From Chitinophaga silvisoli (GTDB lineage: Bacteria > Bacteroidota > Bacteroidia > Chitinophagales > Chitinophagaceae), in assembly GCF_003412465.1 (NCBI RefSeq), contig NZ_QTJV01000004.1:62001-126000 (forward strand): 64,000 nucleotides of DNA. Direction: 5' to 3'. A program made the position numbers and the translations under genes. This document shows positions 1 through 8,312 of this stretch, piece by piece (position 1 is the first letter of the stretch; every line of letters begins with the position of its first letter). The notes under the pieces are model-generated. The model did not search any database, was not told the origin of the DNA, and worked only from the letters and a program-made list of their open reading frames with translations.

Positions 1-555
1 CAATATGGATTTTTTTCTTATTCTGTAAATGAAGCCTTGCATCTTTCGGAAAAGGAAGAGAATGATGTCATTGATATTTTTCAGAAAATGGAGAAGGAAT
101 ATCAACATATTGACCGGCATACGCAGGACATTCTCATTGCCCAGCTGGACCTTTTATTAAAATATGGCAACCGTTTTTATGAAAGACAATTCTATCTTCG
201 AAAAACTACTAACCATACCTTACTCGAAAAAATGGAAAGCCTGTTGCATGAATATTTCAACACTGCCAATTCCTTAAAAAACGGGCTTCCTACAGTTGAG
301 TTCCTGGCAAATCAACTGAACCTTTCTCCACATTATCTCAGCGACATGTTGCGCTCCCTTACAGGACAAAGTGCGCAGCAACACATTCACGACAAGGTAA
401 TTGAAAAAGCGAAGGAATACCTGGCCAGCACAAATCTTACCGTGGCTGAAATTGCCTATGAGCTGGGCTTTGGCTATCCTCAGTCATTTAATAAGCTGTT
501 CAAAAAAAAGACGAAGATGTCTCCATTGGAATTCCGGGCTGCTACTTCCCAATAA
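1..555 (+). CDS. AraC family transcriptional regulator, 5' end cut by window
   Basis: The reading frame is open from the first base, so the gene begins before the window and its sensor domain is mostly missing. The last 100 residues form the AraC double helix-turn-helix: a first helix pair around LSPHYLSDMLRSLTGQS and a second around TVAEIAYELGFGYPQSFNKLFKKKTKMSP, the usual family signature ending in SPLEFR. It should bind DNA as an activator of a nearby catabolic or stress gene; the ligand cannot be told. Its 3' end overlaps the convergent HxlR gene by 14 bases. A TTG at 37 could act as a start, but the homologous-looking residues upstream of it argue for an earlier start. Confidence 0.9.
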   Translation, partial: QYGFFSYSVNEALHLSEKEENDVIDIFQKMEKEYQHIDRHTQDILIAQLDLLLKYGNRFYERQFYLRKTTNHTLLEKMESLLHEYFNTANSLKNGLPTVEFLANQLNLSPHYLSDMLRSLTGQSAQQHIHDKVIEKAKEYLASTNLTVAEIAYELGFGYPQSFNKLFKKKTKMSPLEFRAATSQ

Positions 556-892
556 TTTCTTTCCGATGCCTGATTCCCCAGTCCGTCAATTCCTTGATAA
601 TCGTCTTTAAGGACAAACCATGCTTTGTTAATTCATATTGCACGGTTACAGGCTGCGTATCCAATACGGTTCTTTTGACCAGCTTGTTCACTTCTAATTC
701 CTTTAGCTCCTTGCTCAACATTTTGTTGGAGATCCCATCTATATCAGCTAATATATCGGAGAACCTTCTTTTATTATAAAAGCAGATAGATGAGAGGATG
801 GAGATCTTCCATTTTCCGCTTAGCACGTCCATTGAATCCTGGACCGCTCTCATCTCCTGTTTGTAATTTTGCTCAAAATTTTTACACACCAT
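542..892 (-). CDS. HxlR family winged-helix regulator
   Basis: This 116-residue protein has the HxlR core: a conserved Cys at position 3, then the DVLSGKWKISIL helix, the F-S-D-I recognition region, ISNKMLSKELKELE, and a beta wing with YELTKHG. Members are small dimeric sensors, often of electrophiles or oxidants through the N-terminal Cys, and usually repress a divergent enzyme gene. Here the divergent partner is the short-chain dehydrogenase at 990, and a perfect GTTACT-TTT-AGTAAC inverted repeat lies between them. The gene is tail to tail with the AraC gene, with a 14-base overlap. The effector is unknown. Confidence 0.9.
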   Translation of the reverse strand: MVCKNFEQNYKQEMRAVQDSMDVLSGKWKISILSSICFYNKRRFSDILADIDGISNKMLSKELKELEVNKLVKRTVLDTQPVTVQYELTKHGLSLKTIIKELTDWGIRHRKEIIGK

Positions 893-919
893 ATGTTACT
901 TTGTTACCTCCAGGTTACA

Positions 920-934
920 GTTACTTTTAGTAAC
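920..934. promoter_or_regulatory. candidate HxlR operator
   Basis: The sequence GTTACT-TTT-AGTAAC is a perfect 6-base inverted repeat with a 3-base centre, lying between the divergent HxlR and SDR genes. More GTTAC half-sites occur just to its left (about 895-918). TACT/AGTA-type palindromes are known for HxlR-type regulators such as YodB. Assigning this one to the neighbouring regulator is an inference from position. Confidence 0.5.
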
Positions 935-970
935 AAAATTACCAAAATAAATACAGCTCCACTAATTTTG
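934..970. promoter_or_regulatory. divergent -7 boxes for HxlR and SDR genes
   Basis: A Bacteroidota -7 box TAATTTTG sits at 963-970 on the plus strand, 19 bases before the SDR start. A second TAATTTTG reads on the minus strand at 941-934 toward the HxlR gene and touches the operator palindrome. No good TTG -33 element was found for either at the usual distance, so these are -7 matches only. Confidence 0.45.
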
Positions 971-989
971 TATCTCAAATCAAGAAAAT

Positions 990-1742
990 ATGAAACTGAA
1001 GAACAAAGTAGCTATAGTTACAGGCGCATCGAAAGGAATAGGAGCATCTATTGCAAAGTATTTTGCCGCAGAAGGGGCTAAAGTGGTTGTTAACTATGCA
1101 TCCAGCAAAGAAGGTGCGGACAAGGTTGTAAAGGCCATTACTGACAACGGAGGTACTGCCATTGCGGTACAGGCTGATGTGGCAATAGAAGCGGATATCA
1201 ACCGCTTATTTGAGGAAACGAAGAACGCATTCGGCGGGCTGGATGTACTGGTAAATAATGCAGGTATTTATGACTGGGCACCCATTGAGCAGGTAACAAG
1301 AACATCATTTCATCAGCAATTCAACACGAATGTTTTAGGACCTGTTTTCACCATACAAGCTGCTTTAAAGCTTTTTGGTGATAAGGGTGGTAATATCATC
1401 AATATCAGCTCTGGTGTAAGTAGAATGCCAGCGGCTACTGGTTCTGTCTATTCTGCAACAAAGGCTGCATTAGATGCAATTACCGTTGCTTTATCAAAAG
1501 AACTGGGTGGTAAAAAAGTACGCATCAATTCTTTGTTGCCGGGTTCTGTTGAAACTGAAGGTACCCATGCCACAGGAATTATCGGCAGCGATTTTGAGCA
1601 GCAATTGGTGGCCAGAACGCCATTGGGCCGTATAGGTCAACCTGAAGATATTGCAAAGGCTGCAGTATTCCTGGCTTCTGATGATTCAGCGTGGATCACG
1701 GGAGAGTTGATCTCTGCATCCGGTGGTATTTATGGTTTTTAA
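990..1742 (+). CDS. short-chain dehydrogenase/reductase (SDR), classical type
   Basis: This 250-residue protein is a complete classical SDR, an NAD(P)H-dependent oxidoreductase of alcohols or ketones in the cytoplasm. It has the dinucleotide motif TGASKGIG near residues 11-18, NNAG near residue 89, the catalytic Ser in INISSG, and the Tyr-x3-Lys pair in SVYSATKAA near residues 154-158. Length is normal for the family. Its closest style is the 3-oxoacyl-ACP reductase/glucose dehydrogenase group, but the substrate cannot be read. It is divergent from an HxlR repressor, which suggests induction by a reactive small molecule that the enzyme removes. A strong hairpin terminator follows at once. Confidence 0.93.
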   Translation: MKLKNKVAIVTGASKGIGASIAKYFAAEGAKVVVNYASSKEGADKVVKAITDNGGTAIAVQADVAIEADINRLFEETKNAFGGLDVLVNNAGIYDWAPIEQVTRTSFHQQFNTNVLGPVFTIQAALKLFGDKGGNIINISSGVSRMPAATGSVYSATKAALDAITVALSKELGGKKVRINSLLPGSVETEGTHATGIIGSDFEQQLVARTPLGRIGQPEDIAKAAVFLASDDSAWITGELISASGGIYGF

Positions 1743-1743
1743 T

Positions 1744-1777
1744 AAAAAAGCCTCCGGTTGATTCCTGAGGCTTTTTT
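1744..1777. terminator. bidirectional intrinsic terminator
   Basis: AAAAAAGCCTC and GAGGCTTTTTT form an 11-base perfect stem around a 12-base loop. It lies between the stop of the SDR gene and the stop of the convergent lipoprotein gene, with T runs on both strands, so it can serve both. Confidence 0.85.
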
Positions 1778-1778
1778 A

Positions 1779-2813
1779 TTAATTCTCCTGTTGATATGTA
1801 AGGAGATTATTACTTTCTTTTCGCTGCTTTAATATGTTGACATATCTCAGCGCCAGTTTATTGTTATAATTTTCGTACGCTTTCTGTGCCCACTCAATTG
1901 CGTTGTCTAACTGACCGTTTATTTCACAAATGATGGCCATGTTATAACAGGCACGACCCGCTATGGTACTGCTGGATGCCCTGGTTTCTTTTTCCCATAG
2001 CTCAGCGGCTCCATTCCAATTGCCCGTCTGCGCCTTACGCTTTGCTATACTGAAATTGTCAGTACCCTTTACATAATAATCCCTGGTTACTTTTATCCAG
2101 TAAGGCAGTAGTCTGTATGCATAATCCTGGCCTACTTTCCTGCTTATATCTTTCACGGCATCTTTTCTATTGATTATAGCGCCTGCTGCTGCTACAGGAT
2201 TGATGCCCTTACCAGATAAGGTAATGCTGCGGGCAATCGGAAATTCATCCAGGATGAGCCTTTGCACAGGATCATAAATTCGCCATCCGGTCTTGACCGT
2301 GGTAAACATAGAAGCATGGTGTTCCACACCCGGGATATTGCCCAATGGTGTTTTGATGTTGACCGGCACTGTTGTGTAACTTAGTTTGGAATCTGTGTCA
2401 AACAGCTCCAGAGAGAACAAGGCATCCACATGTTTCTCCCTGCAAATCTGATCGACAAGGTCCCAGGTAAGCGGCGTGGGAAATTGCCCCGGCACATTGC
2501 TACGCAGGTTCAGGTTAGTGAAAGCCGTTACGTTTGTGAATCGTTTGTTATTAATCAGTTCATCCGCCAATCCGATGATACCGGCCTGCGATGCCTGGGC
2601 ATCCAGACTATCCCCCTCCAATGTCATGACTTTATCCACTATATCAAGTACCTTATTCTTTTCGGATACAAGACTTCTGTTGATAATCCCCACCTCCTTT
2701 ATGCCCGGAGGAAGTGTAACTGGTGACGGTTGTAATACGCTGATATAGACGTGATTTGTCGCACTACAGGAATATAGGCCCACTGAAATCAGCAGCATGT
2801 ACAGTTTTTTCAT
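1779..2813 (-). CDS. lipoprotein with C-terminal TPR, DUF6340-like
   Basis: The 344-residue product begins with a lipoprotein signal ending in GLYSCSA (lipobox Cys near residue 16), so it should be anchored in a membrane facing the periplasm. The N-terminal region with ILQPSPV-style text (here VLQPSPVTLPPGIKEVGIINRS) is typical of a Bacteroidota lipoprotein family that I recall as DUF6340. The last third holds two or three TPR-like helix pairs (WNGAAELWEKE, ACYNMAIICEINGQLDNAIEWAQKAY), suggesting protein contacts. No enzymatic motif was seen. It stands alone and its role is unknown. Confidence 0.75.
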   Translation of the reverse strand: MKKLYMLLISVGLYSCSATNHVYISVLQPSPVTLPPGIKEVGIINRSLVSEKNKVLDIVDKVMTLEGDSLDAQASQAGIIGLADELINNKRFTNVTAFTNLNLRSNVPGQFPTPLTWDLVDQICREKHVDALFSLELFDTDSKLSYTTVPVNIKTPLGNIPGVEHHASMFTTVKTGWRIYDPVQRLILDEFPIARSITLSGKGINPVAAAGAIINRKDAVKDISRKVGQDYAYRLLPYWIKVTRDYYVKGTDNFSIAKRKAQTGNWNGAAELWEKETRASSSTIAGRACYNMAIICEINGQLDNAIEWAQKAYENYNNKLALRYVNILKQRKESNNLLTYQQEN

Positions 2814-2927
2814 AGATAGGTAGTTTAGCTACAATGCAAATTTGCCCCTTTAAAGTTGTTATTTCCGAGCAAGATAATAATTAAATTAATATTTAATATC
2901 ATCTACAGGGGGAAACTTGCCGGGCAG

Positions 2928-4022
2928 CTAAAAACCTTCCATATTTCTTTGATTGATTGCTTCTTCGGTTCTGGGAATGAATTTTTCTCTTGCATTCAAC
3001 TCAGCCTCGGCCTGTACGCTTTCTATAAATGGACGCAGGGCATGATTATAATCCTGAAATGCCATTACATAATCTCCGTGGTGTGTCGCCAATGCATCGG
3101 CGAGAGCGGCAGCACCATCCAGTGCCAGTGAACCTCCCATCCCTGCAGCCGGTGACGCACAATAAGCAGCATCGCCTACCAGCGCTACCCTGCCTTTTGT
3201 CCAGGAGGGCATCTTTATCTGGCAGAATTTATCAAAGTAGAAGTTGTCTGAATTGGCTACTTCTGCCAATAATTCGGCGGTTCTCCACTGCTGTCCGGTG
3301 AACTGCCCGAGGATGATACTTCTTTGTTGATTTACATCCCGGTAATCGTATGGAATTTCATGATCAGCAGCAAAGCAGAAGATAATATCCGTTTTGTTCT
3401 TGTAGGCATTCAGCATATAGGCCTTACCCGGCGTATTATAGAAATTCACTGTATTAGGGCTGAGCAGTGACTTCTCTACAATTGAGATCGAAAAATAGGC
3501 ACCCAGGAAATGTGCGTAGTCAGATTCCGGGCCGAACCAGATCTTTCTTACATTCGAATGTGTACCATCACAACCTATTACAAGGTCAAAGGTACGTTGA
3601 GAACCGTCTTTGAATGTAGCCAGGATGTCATCCGGTGTTTCGTTTAAGGCGGTAATACTGTTGTTGAAAATAAATTCAACCTGGTCTTTGATGGTATCGA
3701 ATAATATACTGACTAATACAGTACGTTCTATTTCGATTTCTTCATCATTGTTGTACCTGTTTTGGGCGAAGGAGTTGACGGTTTCGTCATTTGCATTTTT
3801 GAACACAATCATTTCCAGGTTGAGGGCGTTTGCTTTTATTGGTTCGAAGATACCCATGCGCTTAATGACATCAATTGTGCCCAGGCGCAGATCAACGGCT
3901 GTACCGCCCGTGCGGGGTGAGGCCGCTACTTCAACTACTGTTACTTTATAACCTAATTTATTCATCCAATAAGCAGTTGCTAGTCCTGCTATGCTTGCTC
4001 CCGAGACGAGTATTCTTTTCAC
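2928..4022 (-). CDS. FAD-dependent monooxygenase (TetX/PHBH-like)
   Basis: This 364-residue flavoprotein hydroxylase has the N-terminal FAD-binding fold with GASIAGLATAYWMNKLG at residues 8-24, the DLVIGCDGTHSNVR motif in the middle, and the second FAD motif VALVGDAAYCASPAAGMGG near residue 280. It would use NAD(P)H and oxygen to hydroxylate an aromatic or polycyclic compound; TetX-like enzymes of this shape inactivate tetracyclines, but that cannot be claimed here. The start is a GTG (plus-strand CAC at 4020-4022), because no ATG gives the complete Rossmann strand. An AraC regulator lies 69 bases upstream on the same strand. Confidence 0.88.
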   Translation of the reverse strand: MKRILVSGASIAGLATAYWMNKLGYKVTVVEVAASPRTGGTAVDLRLGTIDVIKRMGIFEPIKANALNLEMIVFKNANDETVNSFAQNRYNNDEEIEIERTVLVSILFDTIKDQVEFIFNNSITALNETPDDILATFKDGSQRTFDLVIGCDGTHSNVRKIWFGPESDYAHFLGAYFSISIVEKSLLSPNTVNFYNTPGKAYMLNAYKNKTDIIFCFAADHEIPYDYRDVNQQRSIILGQFTGQQWRTAELLAEVANSDNFYFDKFCQIKMPSWTKGRVALVGDAAYCASPAAGMGGSLALDGAAALADALATHHGDYVMAFQDYNHALRPFIESVQAEAELNAREKFIPRTEEAINQRNMEGF

Positions 4023-4091
4023 TTTCTTTTTTTGTACAAAGTAAAAGCAAGTAATGAAGGCAGATAAGGTCTATACGAAGTAATACTTGTA

Positions 4092-4955
4092 CTAATCGAG
4101 GTTTTTGTTCCGGAAGGCCACCGGGGTTTTTCCTACTACTTTGGTAAAGAGCCTGGAAAAATAAGGGTAATCGTCGTAACCTAATTCGGCAGCTATTTCT
4201 TTTATAGCCTGGTCGGAATGAGAAAGCAGGCGTTTGGCTTCCAAAATCACGCGTTGCTGTATATGATGAGAAACTGAAAAGCCGGTAGCGTGCCTGACAC
4301 ATTCATTCAGATAAGGTATGGAGATGTTGAGTTTTTTTGCATAGACTGCCGGGCGTTTATCGGTTGTATAGTTACGTTCCAATAAATTCCTGAATGATTT
4401 AGCCACCGTTTCAAAACGGGAAAGTTTCTGCGTGGATGTAGTGTGACCCAGGAATTGTGAGATCGCCAATGCCACCAATGCATTGCAGCTGTCTTTGATA
4501 GCCGCATGATATAATTTATCTTCCTTTCGGTCAAACAATCGCATGCCCAATGATACTGCGTCAGATAGCAGGGAAACGGCATCTTTCTTTAGCAACAGAG
4601 GACTGGTTGGCGTGAGCTCTTCCAGAATCTTCAGGTATTCCGGCTGTAGGTGTTCGTTTCTGATGGACCATACGCAGACCGTTACATTCTCAAAAGCGGT
4701 GATGCGATGTACCTGGTTAGGATGTAAATAGAGGAGGGAGGACGGTTTGATATTGTACTTTTCAAAGTCAATTTCAATGGATACTTTTCCTTTTTCAAGG
4801 AGGAAGAATGAATGGCCATCTTCACGATGAGGTCTTCCGGCCTCTTCTTTTTCTTTGGGAAGTAATTTTTCTACGAGTAATTTTTCAATTGCAATACCAG
4901 CACCGAACTGATTTGCCATGGGATTGACCGGAATTGATGCACGTCTCTTAGCCAT
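4092..4955 (-). CDS. AraC family transcriptional regulator
   Basis: The 287-residue protein has an N-terminal cupin-like sensor (HREDGHSFFLLEKGKV, then LLYLHPNQVHRI) and a C-terminal AraC double helix-turn-helix (KLNISIPYLNECVRHATG and IKEIAAELGYDDYPYFSRLF). It belongs to the short-arm AraC style common in Bacteroidota and resembles the regulator at 9311 in layout and wording. It precedes the FAD monooxygenase on the same strand and probably controls it. A TATCTTTG box ends four bases before the ATG, which would make the mRNA leaderless. Confidence 0.92.
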   Translation of the reverse strand: MAKRRASIPVNPMANQFGAGIAIEKLLVEKLLPKEKEEAGRPHREDGHSFFLLEKGKVSIEIDFEKYNIKPSSLLYLHPNQVHRITAFENVTVCVWSIRNEHLQPEYLKILEELTPTSPLLLKKDAVSLLSDAVSLGMRLFDRKEDKLYHAAIKDSCNALVALAISQFLGHTTSTQKLSRFETVAKSFRNLLERNYTTDKRPAVYAKKLNISIPYLNECVRHATGFSVSHHIQQRVILEAKRLLSHSDQAIKEIAAELGYDDYPYFSRLFTKVVGKTPVAFRNKNLD

Positions 4956-4959
4956 GTTT

Positions 4960-4967
4960 CAAAGATA
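4960..4967 (-). promoter_or_regulatory. -7 promoter box very close to AraC start
   Basis: TATCTTTG matches the Bacteroidota -7 consensus TAnnTTTG on the minus strand. Only four bases separate it from the ATG at 4955, so transcription would start on or beside the start codon. No TTG was found at the -33 position. Confidence 0.5.
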
Positions 4968-5003
4968 AGCCTTCCATTCTTTCGAATGGAAGGCCTGCTA
5001 AGA

Positions 5004-8000
5004 TTATTGCCTGACAAATTTTATCACCTTGTAGAAACCTTTTGATTTCAGGTGCACGAAATAGACACCAGGACTTAATTTGTCAACGCCGATGGATGTG
5101 CCGTATCCGGATACTTGCAACTGTCCGGAGCTATTAAAGACTTTGATATAGGCATAGTCTGCCAGACCATTGATATACAGGGTAGTGACAGCTGGATTAG
5201 GGAATACGGTAATCTGCCTGCCGGTCATCTTTGCTGAGACGGCGGCATTTTCCATTGCTGAGAAGGTGGCATTCTCCATTTTCACCAGTTTCCACTGACC
5301 ACTGGTTTGATTTAGGTCTGTCCATTGTTGCACATTGCCTCCGTTCATTGTACTGTAATCAGAGACCTCTACCAGTTTGTTACTATGTTTGGCAATGATC
5401 TTATAATAATCGCTATCCAAGGGTATCATCAGGAATTGCTGGTTAGCACCGGCAACATAATTCCATTGGTGTACATTGGCACCATCGGCGGTACTGACAG
5501 CGGATACGTCGACAGACTTACCTGATTTGACACAAAGGATTTTATAAATGTCATTGCCTAAGTGAGTAAAGGTAAACTGTTGATTTGTACCTCCGTTATA
5601 TTCCCATTGCTGAATGTTTGCACCATCTGTCGTTATCTGGCTATCATCTACATCCATAAACAATCTGCTGTAACGGTTCCGGAGGTAATAGGTGCCTGCG
5701 ATCAGTTTCACTTTTTTAACAGTATTGGTGCTTTGAGCCCTGTTTACAAGCGGATCAGTGGCACCATCCAAAGGAGCGTAGATTTCCAGACTTGACTTTA
5801 GCAAATTAGCATCTACCATTGCGCTTACTTCCTCAGGAGTCATCCCTGAACGATAGAGGAGCAAGGTGCGGTAACCGGCAGTTGGCGCATTTGTACCATT
5901 CAGGTCAAAGCTGGTGGTGACGATCTTCTCAGCAACAGTACCCTGTAATACCTTGTCGATGTATAACAGGGTTTTGCCCATTGCATAGTAGTGAGTGAGG
6001 GTTACCTTATGCCATTGGTTGTCGGTCAGGGTAGTCGTACCTGTAATACCGGATGAATAATCCAGTTTACCGGAAGCGTTGATCACCAGTTTATTTTGTC
6101 CGCTGACGGTACTTAACTCCGCCACCTGCCCGGTTGTGGAGGTTTGGATATCAAAGGAGTAAGTAAATGAATGAAGGATCTCTTCTGGTTTAATTTGCAA
6201 TTTATACCCGCTGGCAGGACTCAGGTTTAATGAGGTACCTTCTATAAAATAAGGCTGTGTTTTTCCGGCTTTCAGGGCATCGAACAGCGAAGGCACGATG
6301 GCGTACTCAAATTCAAGATGCCCGGCATCATTAGGATGCAGGTCGTCGTATTTGTAGCCGCTGGCCCATTTACCAGCACCATTATCAAGCGCACCCAGGA
6401 GATTGATGCTGGCTACATTCCAGGAGTGAATCAGCAAATTCATTTGCTTGATGAAATTGTATTCGGTAGCTGTGTAATCTTCCCGGCTGTAGCAATTCGT
6501 GATGATGGGTTCTATGCCCTGCTGTCTCGCCTTATTGATCAGCAGTTTCATGTTGTCCCTGAACTGGTCAAAGATGGCCTGGCCGCCGGTGGTAATACCT
6601 TCATTGCCCAATGACAATGCATAGATCACATACCTGCTGCAAAGGGGGAGTAAATCCTTATCCCAACGGTTGATGACACTCAGCGTATTGTTTCCCGGCA
6701 CCGAAATATTCGATACATTCCAGGTCTGCCCTACCCCACTGTTTGCCCTGTTGCTAAGCAATTGAGCATATAATTGAGCATATCCCTGGTTGTTTGTAGC
6801 CCCTGTACCGGAAGGAACGGAAGACCCCATGATGGCAATGCGGCTGGCATCTTTGGTGGTGCAATATGGTTCAAAGGTGACAGGATTTACCTGGTTTATT
6901 TTCATGATACCCAGGTATCCAAATGTACCTTCGTTCCGGGTGAGGGTAAGGTTTATCTGGCCGTTATCATCCGGCATTATTATATCAGAAGTCAGGATAG
7001 TTTTGGTATTACCATTATAGCCAGTACCACCCAGATTAGTACCAGAGGTTTGCAAGGTACCATTGTAGAAGGTGGATCCTGTAATGGCATAACCTGACAC
7101 TCTTTTTTCAGGATCATTGCGGGTGCCGAAGACACTGAAAACGTAGCCTTTTGTTTTATCCAGTCCCCTGATGGAAAGGCTGGAAGAATTGGTAGTATGG
7201 AAGTAATCCTGCGTGGCTGTAGGAATGGCGAAATCACCCAGCAGACTGGCATCGGGAGACAATAAGCCTCCATTGAGAATACCATTGGAAGAAAAGCCGG
7301 TGATGATTTTAATGGATGCGCCTGTGGGGACATTCGATTTATCTGACAGGTTCACAACTGGTGCCGTGGCAGCAGTATTCGTAACATTGTTCCAATAGTT
7401 GCCATTGATGTCCGGACTGGTGGTGCTATTTCCATTGGTGACATCGTTAGGTCCGAAGTCGATATAGGTTGTTTTCAATGGTGTGACAGGCAAGCGGACT
7501 TCTTCTATTTTCAGTACCCCGATATAGGCGAATGTCCCTGTTTCCCGCCTGACAGTGATCGCGATCTGTCCTTTCGTATCAGGTGTAATTGTGCTGGTTG
7601 TCAGGATAGTGCTGTTATTACCATTGTAGCCGGTGCCACCCAGATTCGTGCCTGAGGTTTGTAAAGTAGCACTATATGTTGTGCTACCTGTCAATGTGTA
7701 ATTTGATTTCCTGACTTCAGGATCGTTCCTGGTAGCGAAGAAATGAAAGATGTATCCCTTGCTTACATCGAGACCTTTGATGATAAAGCCGGCAGTATTA
7801 TCAGTGTAGAAATAATCCTGCGTGGCTGTGTTGATAGCGATATCATTCAAAAGAGAGGCACTGGGAGCCAATAAACCACCGTTATTGATCCCATTGGAGC
7901 TAAAGCCTGCAGTGATGTTGATGAGGGCACCGGAGGAGGCATTTTTGCTTGTCAGGAGATAGACCGAAGCAGCAGTTGTGCTGGTATTGGTAATGTTGTT

Positions 8001-8147
8001 CCAGTAATTACCATTTGCGTCTGGACTGGAGGTGATGTTACCATTAGTAACATCATTGGGTCCGAAGTCAATGTAAAAGGTTCTGAGTGTTTGAGCGTAC
8101 GTGGTAACGGAACATAGGAGGAATAAAAGATAAAGTAGTTTCTTCAT
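5004..8147 (-). CDS. secreted multidomain SGNH hydrolase with ricin-type lectin and T9SS domain
   Basis: The 1047-residue protein has a signal peptide (cleavage near TYAQ, residue 19), two homologous beta-rich units of about 190 residues each (both opening with YIDFGPNDVTNGN, near 25 and 229), an SGNH/GDSL esterase domain from about 437 (IAIMGSSVPSGTG block I; DDLHPNDAGH with the catalytic Asp and His), a LamG-like region near 640-790, a ricin B-type lectin with three QQW-type repeats near 810-950, and a C-terminal type IX sorting domain (FPNPAVTTLYINGL to FVRQ). It is probably exported to the cell surface to remove acyl groups from a polysaccharide. It stands alone, with no sugar transporter next to it. 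Confidence 0.88.
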   Translation of the reverse strand: MKKLLYLLFLLCSVTTYAQTLRTFYIDFGPNDVTNGNITSSPDANGNYWNNITNTSTTAASVYLLTSKNASSGALINITAGFSSNGINNGGLLAPSASLLNDIAINTATQDYFYTDNTAGFIIKGLDVSKGYIFHFFATRNDPEVRKSNYTLTGSTTYSATLQTSGTNLGGTGYNGNNSTILTTSTITPDTKGQIAITVRRETGTFAYIGVLKIEEVRLPVTPLKTTYIDFGPNDVTNGNSTTSPDINGNYWNNVTNTAATAPVVNLSDKSNVPTGASIKIITGFSSNGILNGGLLSPDASLLGDFAIPTATQDYFHTTNSSSLSIRGLDKTKGYVFSVFGTRNDPEKRVSGYAITGSTFYNGTLQTSGTNLGGTGYNGNTKTILTSDIIMPDDNGQINLTLTRNEGTFGYLGIMKINQVNPVTFEPYCTTKDASRIAIMGSSVPSGTGATNNQGYAQLYAQLLSNRANSGVGQTWNVSNISVPGNNTLSVINRWDKDLLPLCSRYVIYALSLGNEGITTGGQAIFDQFRDNMKLLINKARQQGIEPIITNCYSREDYTATEYNFIKQMNLLIHSWNVASINLLGALDNGAGKWASGYKYDDLHPNDAGHLEFEYAIVPSLFDALKAGKTQPYFIEGTSLNLSPASGYKLQIKPEEILHSFTYSFDIQTSTTGQVAELSTVSGQNKLVINASGKLDYSSGITGTTTLTDNQWHKVTLTHYYAMGKTLLYIDKVLQGTVAEKIVTTSFDLNGTNAPTAGYRTLLLYRSGMTPEEVSAMVDANLLKSSLEIYAPLDGATDPLVNRAQSTNTVKKVKLIAGTYYLRNRYSRLFMDVDDSQITTDGANIQQWEYNGGTNQQFTFTHLGNDIYKILCVKSGKSVDVSAVSTADGANVHQWNYVAGANQQFLMIPLDSDYYKIIAKHSNKLVEVSDYSTMNGGNVQQWTDLNQTSGQWKLVKMENATFSAMENAAVSAKMTGRQITVFPNPAVTTLYINGLADYAYIKVFNSSGQLQVSGYGTSIGVDKLSPGVYFVHLKSKGFYKVIKFVRQ
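6893..8078 (-). repeat. internal tandem duplication in the SGNH protein gene
   Basis: Two consecutive coding units of roughly 580 bases encode similar domains: both contain YIDFGPNDVTNGN, GNYWNN, TATQDYF, RNDPE, TLQTSGTNLGGTGYNGN and GTF-Y-G. Long stretches are near identical in DNA (for example the code for TSGTNLGGTGYNGN), so the duplication looks fairly recent or kept alike by conversion. Boundaries are approximate. Confidence 0.75.
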
Positions 8148-8312
8148 CGGTTTTCATTTAGTGGAAATTAGGTTGACATAACAAATTAAAGCACCGGGTT
8201 GCGACAAAGGTGCAGGTACCTAAGTTACCCCAAATTTTGATATAAATACCCCATTCCTTTTATTGATGAAGCATCCATACTTTCGTCTCTTTGCATAAAA
8301 TAATCATTGACA

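Noticed and set aside
2928..4022. Tetracycline-inactivating TetX
   Set aside because: The fold is shared by many flavin hydroxylases, and no residue seen is specific for tetracycline. Only the broad class is given.
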